The translations under genes were made by a program, and so were the position numbers. A stretch of DNA of 10,469 nucleotides from contig DGHD01000044.1 of the NCBI GenBank assembly GCA_002392505.1, positions 6,580-17,048 on the forward strand, written 5' to 3'. Numbering within the stretch: position 1 is the first letter of the stretch; each line of letters starts with the position of its first letter. Positions 6,302-10,469 of the stretch are shown here, piece after piece. Under the pieces are notes generated by a model, which was not told the origin of the DNA, made no database searches, and was given only the letters and a program-made list of their open reading frames with translations. This DNA comes from Christensenella sp. UBA3857 (GTDB taxonomy: Bacteria > Bacillota > Clostridia > Christensenellales > CAG-138).

Positions 6302-7354
6302 ATGATGAACAACCTGATAAAAAGAACGGCGGCGCTTGCGCTTGCGCTGATGATGGCGCTTGCGCTGTGCGGCTGCAGCGGGAACGGCAATAAGGACGCC
6401 GCGGCAACGCCCGCGCCCGAGGAGACGGCGGAGCCTGAGGAGACGACCCAGCCGGCGAAGACCGCCGCACCGACTCACAAGCCCGACCCGGCGGAAACGC
6501 CCGCTCCGAGGACGACGCCCGAGCCCGATCCGGCGAGCTTATGCCGCTGGACCGTGAAGGAGTTCACAAGCATCAAGGCGGAGTATTCCGCGCTTATGGC
6601 GGAATATCTCGCCGGCGGTGATCCGGAGCTTTCGGCGCTCTGCGCCCGTCCCATGGTCGGACCGGTATGCTATTTCGATAATTTCGGCAGGTTCGAGGGC
6701 GGCATGATCGGCGCGTTTTCTTCCTATCTGTGGCTCTCCGACGAGGAGGACGGCGAGATCGATCATTACCTGTGCGTGCACCGCGAGGCTTCGTTCCCGA
6801 TGGAGGCTTACAGAGCCGCTATGGATAAGATAATCGAATACAGGAAGCAGTATTGGAGCATTGATTCCGCGCTGACGGAGGGCGAGGAGGAAAACCTCGG
6901 CTGGCAGCCGATAATGGGCTTCTGCGGCGAGGATTGGTTCGTGCTTCCCGATTGGGAGGTCGTGATGAACCGCCAGGTCCACACGATTTGGCGCACGGAC
7001 GACGGCGAGCATTATTACGAGTTCGGCGCGAAAAACGGCGAGCTCGGCGAGCTGACCGACGCGCTGATCGTTTCGGACAAGGTCGGCTATCTCTGCTGCA
7101 CCGGCTGGGATTATGAGGACGGCTGCGGCTTCAGGGTATTCGTCACGCGCGACGGCGGTAAGACCTGGGAATCGCTCGGGCTCGAAGTGCCGGCGGAATA
7201 CAGCGGGTTTGAGAACTCGTTTGCCTTTGCGCCGGTGTTTGACGGCGAAAACGGCGTGCTTGCGGTAAGGCTGAATTATGACGGAGACAGAACTGAGATC
7301 GTTCTTTTCAAAACGACCGACGGCGGCGCGACCTGGTCCTGCGCCGAAAAATGA
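6302..7354 (+). CDS. Lipoprotein with Asp-box (BNR-like) repeats, function unknown
   Basis: 350 residues. The signal peptide ends in a lipobox-like LCGC with the lipidated cysteine at C25 (LALCGCSGNGN). A low-complexity Thr/Pro/Ala/Glu linker follows (about 34-78), typical of a surface tether. The folded part (80-350) has two clear Asp-boxes, TRDGGKTW (282-289) and TTDGGATW (338-345), and a weaker RTDDGEHYY (231-239). This suggests a partial beta-propeller of the sialidase/BNR kind. No sialidase catalytic residues are assigned. The start at 6302 has AAAGGAG (6288-6294) at good spacing and begins the signal peptide. An upstream in-frame TTG at 6242 would read through the promoter. GC content is back near 60%, and the gene ends in a strong terminator. 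Confidence 0.88.
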   Translation: MMNNLIKRTAALALALMMALALCGCSGNGNKDAAATPAPEETAEPEETTQPAKTAAPTHKPDPAETPAPRTTPEPDPASLCRWTVKEFTSIKAEYSALMAEYLAGGDPELSALCARPMVGPVCYFDNFGRFEGGMIGAFSSYLWLSDEEDGEIDHYLCVHREASFPMEAYRAAMDKIIEYRKQYWSIDSALTEGEEENLGWQPIMGFCGEDWFVLPDWEVVMNRQVHTIWRTDDGEHYYEFGAKNGELGELTDALIVSDKVGYLCCTGWDYEDGCGFRVFVTRDGGKTWESLGLEVPAEYSGFENSFAFAPVFDGENGVLAVRLNYDGDRTEIVLFKTTDGGATWSCAEK

Positions 7355-7395
7355 CTTGCGGCTCCTTTCGTTCGATCCATACTCTTAAATATAGC

Positions 7396-7436
7396 GAAAA
7401 GCCCCCTTGGGACAGATCCCAAGCGGGGCTTTTCCG
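7396..7436. terminator. Strong bidirectional terminator between the lipoprotein and XRE genes
   Basis: GAAAAGCCCCC (7396-7406) and TTGGGA (7407-7412) pair with TCCCAA (7417-7422) and GCGGGGCTTTTC (7423-7434), with a CAGA loop and one bulged C at 7424. The stem ends in AAAA on one side and TTTT on the other, so it can serve both converging genes. Its 3' arm matches the terminator at 4485-4506 over 22 bases. Confidence 0.9.
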
Positions 7437-7473
7437 GTAAGGAGGGAACGTTTAAGAGGTGAAGTTCCTTATA

Positions 7474-7731
7474 TTATTCGAACGGCCGGTATTCCAGAAG
7501 GTCGCCCGGCTGGCAGTTGAGCGCGTCGCACAGCTTTATCAGGGTGGAGACCTTTATCGCCTTCGCCTTGCCGTTCTTTAATATCGATATGTTCGAGATG
7601 GTTATGCCCACCCTGTCGGCAAGCTCGCCCACCTTCATCTTGCGTTTGGCGAGCATCACGTCGATATTGAAGACCATTTCGCCGGGGAGCTCCAACAGCT
7701 CCTCCGCATCGTTAAAAAGTTCCTTGCTCAT
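7474..7731 (-). CDS. YozG-like XRE/Cro-type transcriptional regulator
   Basis: 85 residues. The helix-turn-helix occupies about 24-80: NIDVMLAKRKMKVGELADRVGITISNISILKNGKAKAIKVSTLIKLCDALNCQPGDLLEYRP. This is characteristic of the small HTH_26 regulators, such as Bacillus YozG, that accompany DUF2975 membrane proteins. The start at 7731 is supported by TGAGG overlapping the upstream stop codon, 8 bases away. Relatives often begin near the internal M19 (7677), whose ribosome binding site is poor, so a shorter form cannot be excluded. It lies 10 bases after the DUF2975 gene. It probably binds DNA and represses its own operon, perhaps through the palindrome at 8290-8308. Confidence 0.9.
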   Translation of the reverse strand: MSKELFNDAEELLELPGEMVFNIDVMLAKRKMKVGELADRVGITISNISILKNGKAKAIKVSTLIKLCDALNCQPGDLLEYRPFE

Positions 7732-7741
7732 GGGCTTTTCC

Positions 7742-8224
7742 TCAAATAGTCAGGTCGCACTGTTCCTTGAGCGCCGCCGCCTTGTAGGCGTAATGCGAGA
7801 GCGCCGCCGCGATCACGGTGACGACCGCGCCCGCGATGCAGGTTATCATCGAGAATATCATAACGCCGGGATGGCTCATGTTCCTGAAAAGGAAGATGAT
7901 ATTGCCGATGAAGAAATACGCGGTGTCCGCCGCGGCGAGTATGGAGATGACGCCCATCAGCTTTGCGTTCGCGCGGCAGAAGGAGCGGTTTTTCATTATA
8001 TTGACCGCGATCACGACCGATATGACGAGCGCCGCCGCGACCGGGAGCGCCGTGCCGAGTATGAATATGAGCCACGGCTTGTAAAGGTACATGAATTCGC
8101 CGTTGTTCTGCGAGGCGAGATCCATACCGAGCTCCGGCACGATCACGCAGTAGACCAGCGCCGCGCACGCCGCCACGCCGACTATCACGAAAAGAAGCAT
8201 TATCGCAAGCGTTTTTTGTTTCAT
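7742..8224 (-). CDS. DUF2975-family four-helix membrane protein
   Basis: 160 residues with four predicted membrane segments at about 6-29, 51-76, 89-113 and 121-145. The loop KNRSFCRANAKLMGVISIL (78-96) is the typical DUF2975 signature (NxxF-x-x-x-NAK). The biochemical role is unknown. Members are usually paired with a small XRE regulator, as here (yoaS-yozG arrangement in Bacillus). The start at 8224 has AGGAGG (8236-8231 on this strand) with 6-base spacing. An ATG four bases upstream opens a different, non-family frame. Both genes are probably one transcript from the promoter at 8255-8283. Confidence 0.88.
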   Translation of the reverse strand: MKQKTLAIMLLFVIVGVAACAALVYCVIVPELGMDLASQNNGEFMYLYKPWLIFILGTALPVAAALVISVVIAVNIMKNRSFCRANAKLMGVISILAAADTAYFFIGNIIFLFRNMSHPGVMIFSMITCIAGAVVTVIAAALSHYAYKAAALKEQCDLTI

Positions 8225-8254
8225 TCATAGCCTCCTGAAGCTTTCGTTGGGTAC

Positions 8255-8283
8255 ATCATACCACACAACAAGGGCGTTGTCAA
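8255..8283 (-). promoter_or_regulatory. Consensus promoter of the DUF2975-XRE operon
   Basis: On the minus strand, a perfect TTGACA (8283-8278), a 17-base spacer and TATGAT (8260-8255), with TGG ahead of it giving an extended -10. The start site near 8248 gives a leader of about 24 bases. GTTGT-TG-ACAAC overlaps the -35 as a small inverted repeat. Confidence 0.85.
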
Positions 8284-8289
8284 CAACTT

Positions 8290-8308
8290 TTTATCGTGAT
8301 GCGATAAA
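8290..8308. promoter_or_regulatory. 19-bp palindrome, candidate operator
   Basis: TTTATCG (8290-8296), TGATG, CGATAAA (8302-8308): seven-base perfect arms with a 5-base spacer. It lies 6 bases upstream of the -35 of the DUF2975-XRE promoter. A dimeric helix-turn-helix protein could bind here, and the encoded XRE protein is the first candidate. Confidence 0.55.
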
Positions 8309-8371
8309 GAACCTACGGCTGCCGGGACGGGGTTAAGCCGCCGGTTACCCGGGACCATCCATCCGTTCCCC

Positions 8372-8400
8372 TTGACAGGGGAGGTTTTTTTTACTATGAT
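8372..8400 (+). promoter_or_regulatory. Consensus promoter of the M16C peptidase gene
   Basis: Perfect TTGACA (8372-8377), a 17-base spacer and TATGAT (8395-8400). The predicted start site is near 8407. AAGGAGG (8419-8425) precedes the ATG at 8432. The -35 hexamer is the loop between TCCCC (8367-8371) and GGGGA (8378-8382), followed by eight T's (8385-8392). Confidence 0.85.
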
Positions 8401-8431
8401 ATATAGGCAAAAAATCCCAAGGAGGATAAAT

Positions 8432-10469
8432 ATGGACATTACAATCGGAACAACCATTCACGGCTTCAGGGTCGAGCGCGTGCGCGAATCGGCGCAGCTC
8501 GGCGGCAGGCTCGTCGAGATGAGGCACGAGAAGGTCGGCACCCAGCTCGTCTGGGTCGACAACGGCGATAAGAACAAGCTTTTCTGCGTGGGCTTCAAGA
8601 CCCTGCCTGAGGATTCGACCGGCGTATTCCACATCCTTGAGCATTCTGTACTCTGCGGATCCGAAAAGTACCCCGTCAAGGAGCCCTTCGTCGATCTTTT
8701 GAAGAGCTCCATGAATACCTTCCTCAACGCGATGACCTTCCCGGACAAGACCATCTACCCCGTTTCGAGCAGGAACGTGCGCGATTATCTCAATCTTACC
8801 GAGGTGTATCTTGACGCGGTATTCGCGCCGCGCTGCGTGATCGATCCCAACGCCTTCCGTCAGGAGGGCTGGCGCCTGGAGCTGGACGACAGCGGCAAGC
8901 CCTACATAAACGGCGTCGTTTACAACGAGATGAAGGGCGCCACCTCCGGCATCGACGACATACTTGAGGAGGGCTTGACCGCGCTCCTCTTCCCCGACAA
9001 CTGCTACGGCTTCAATTCCGGCGGCGATCCCGTGCATATCCCCGAGCTCACCTATGATATGTACAAGGCGATGTACCGCAAGTACTATCATCCCTCCAAC
9101 GCGAGGGTGTTCCTCGACGGCGACGTGCCCCTTGACGAGACGCTTGCTCTGATCGACTCCTACGTTTCCCGCTCCGAAAGGCAGGAAGCCCTGCACGAGA
9201 TCCCCGTTCAGGCGCCCCGCCATGCCGAGAACACCGTTTATTACGAGATCGGCGCCGGCGATCCCACTCAGAACCGCTCGATGGTCGCCTATGCGAGGAC
9301 CATCGGAACCTGGGCTCAGAAGCGCCGCCTCATGATGGCGGACGTTCTGTGCAGCCTGCTTGCCGACACCAACGAGGCGCCCTTAAAGCGCGCGTTCCTC
9401 GAGGCGGGTCTCGGCGAGGACGTGGAGCTGACCATGCAGGACGGCATTGCACAGGCGATGCTTTCCCTTACCGTGCGCAATACCGAGGCGGATAAGGCGG
9501 GCGCCATCCGCGAAAAGGCGGAGGAGGTCGTCTCCTCGCTCCTTGAAAAAGGACTCGACAAGGAGCTCCTTACCGCGCACCTCAACCGCTTCGCGTTCAG
9601 GCTCAAGGATATGGAGGAGCCCGCGGGTCTCATCCGCTGCATCATGAGCTATCAGAGCTCGCTTTACGGCGGCGATCCGATGCTCTATCTCGAGCATGAC
9701 GAGGATATCGCATTCCTGCGCGGCGAGATCGAGAACGGCGGCTTCGACAAGCTCCTTAAGGAGCTCTTCGATTTCGACAATATGTGCCTTCTGAAGGTGC
9801 TGCCCTCCGCCGAGCACGGCGAGAAGCTCCGCCGCGAGGAAGCGGAGCGCGCCGCGGCGATCTACGCCGGACTTACCGACGCCGAGAAGGAGGAGCTCAA
9901 GGCGGCGAACGACCGTCTGCACGCATGGCAGGATAATCCCGACGATCCCGCGGACACCGCGAAGCTGCCCGTGCTGCCCCTCTCCGAGGTCAGCCCGGAG
10001 CCCATGTTCACTCCGACCAGGCTCTGCGGCAAAAAGGGCTTCCCCGTGATGTATCACGAGCTTGCCACGCATGGCATCACCCACATCAATCTGTACTTCA
10101 ATATCTCGGATCTTTCCGTCAGGGAGCTTTCCGCCGCCGGCATCATGACCGCGCTTATGACCAAGCTCCCCACGAAGAGCCATACCGCTTCGGAGCTGCA
10201 GAAGCTCATCAAGACCTATATCGGCCGCATCAATTTCGAGATCAAGGCGTCCATGCACAGACCCGACGCCTGCACCCCGTATTTCGCCGTCTCCTGCGAC
10301 GTGCTGGATGAGAACCTCGAACAGGCGGAAGACCTGCTCCGCGAGATACTTACCGAGACCGTCTTCGACGGAAAGGACCGCATAAAGGAGAACGTGCTCC
10401 AGCTCGACGAAATGACGAGGCAGCGCGCCATTATGGCGGGTCACATGATGGGCGTCGCCGCGGTCTCGA
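8432..10469 (+). CDS. M16C zinc peptidase (presequence peptidase-like, insulinase family), 3' end outside window
   Basis: The frame is open from 8432 to the window end (679 codons). Whole members have about 970-1000 residues, so roughly the last 300 are missing. The inverted zinc motif HxxEH is at H67-I-L-E70-H71 (FHILEHSVLCGS), and the distal ligand is E166 in GVVYNEMKGA. Other family segments are EPFVDLLKSSMNTFLNAMTFPDKTIYPVSSRN (84-115), FRQEGWRLE (142-150) and YYHPSNARVFLDGD. The second M16 domain and the M16C-associated helical region follow. Relatives digest unfolded peptides inside a closed chamber; in bacteria the protein is probably cytoplasmic, as no signal peptide is seen. AAGGAGG at 8419-8425 (6-base spacing) and a perfect promoter fix the start. 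It is divergent from the DUF2975-XRE operon. Confidence 0.95.
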   Translation, partial: MDITIGTTIHGFRVERVRESAQLGGRLVEMRHEKVGTQLVWVDNGDKNKLFCVGFKTLPEDSTGVFHILEHSVLCGSEKYPVKEPFVDLLKSSMNTFLNAMTFPDKTIYPVSSRNVRDYLNLTEVYLDAVFAPRCVIDPNAFRQEGWRLELDDSGKPYINGVVYNEMKGATSGIDDILEEGLTALLFPDNCYGFNSGGDPVHIPELTYDMYKAMYRKYYHPSNARVFLDGDVPLDETLALIDSYVSRSERQEALHEIPVQAPRHAENTVYYEIGAGDPTQNRSMVAYARTIGTWAQKRRLMMADVLCSLLADTNEAPLKRAFLEAGLGEDVELTMQDGIAQAMLSLTVRNTEADKAGAIREKAEEVVSSLLEKGLDKELLTAHLNRFAFRLKDMEEPAGLIRCIMSYQSSLYGGDPMLYLEHDEDIAFLRGEIENGGFDKLLKELFDFDNMCLLKVLPSAEHGEKLRREEAERAAAIYAGLTDAEKEELKAANDRLHAWQDNPDDPADTAKLPVLPLSEVSPEPMFTPTRLCGKKGFPVMYHELATHGITHINLYFNISDLSVRELSAAGIMTALMTKLPTKSHTASELQKLIKTYIGRINFEIKASMHRPDACTPYFAVSCDVLDENLEQAEDLLREILTETVFDGKDRIKENVLQLDEMTRQRAIMAGHMMGVAAVS

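Noticed and set aside
7517..8230. 237-codon + strand ORF across the XRE and DUF2975 genes
   Set aside because: Antisense to two recognised, well-started genes; its product is Arg/His-rich shadow sequence.

Overview
The window looks like chromosomal DNA of a GC-rich, low-G+C-phylum Firmicute, probably an uncultured gut Clostridia member of the Oscillospirales or Christensenellales kind. This rests on strong AGGAGG-type ribosome binding sites, consensus sigma-A promoters, a DUF1002 exported protein, a DUF2975/XRE pair, an M16C peptidase and a sigma factor paired with a DUF4367-like membrane protein. No rRNA or taxonomic marker is present, so the assignment is an inference. Most of the window is near 60% GC.

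Left part (1-3547, + strand): the C-terminal part of FtsH, then a PHP phosphoesterase fused in frame to a zincin-type metallopeptidase domain, then an RluA-family pseudouridine synthase. The three genes are 1 and 4 bases apart and are probably one transcript. A 184-base gap with several short hairpins follows.

Middle part (3548-7473): a secreted DUF1002 (YpuA-like) protein with its own terminator. Next, on the minus strand, comes a two-gene unit: a sigma-70/ECF-like factor and a one-pass membrane protein with a DUF4367-like outer domain, probably its anti-sigma factor. This unit is visibly AT-richer than its surroundings and sits between two 71-base direct repeats (4526-4596 and 6014-6084, 67/71 identical). 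After it comes a + strand lipoprotein with Asp-box repeats, driven by a clear promoter whose -35 lies inside an inverted repeat. The lipoprotein gene ends in a strong bidirectional terminator.

Right part (7474-10469): a minus-strand operon of a DUF2975 four-helix membrane protein and a YozG-like XRE regulator, with a consensus promoter and a 19-bp palindrome just upstream. Divergent from it, a perfect -35/-10 promoter drives a zinc peptidase of the M16C (presequence peptidase-like) family that runs off the window end.

No tRNA, rRNA, CRISPR array, transposase or phage gene was seen. The best candidates for something undescribed are the repeat-bracketed sigma/anti-sigma unit, with repeats that may be promoters for its own sigma factor, and the PHP-zincin fusion.
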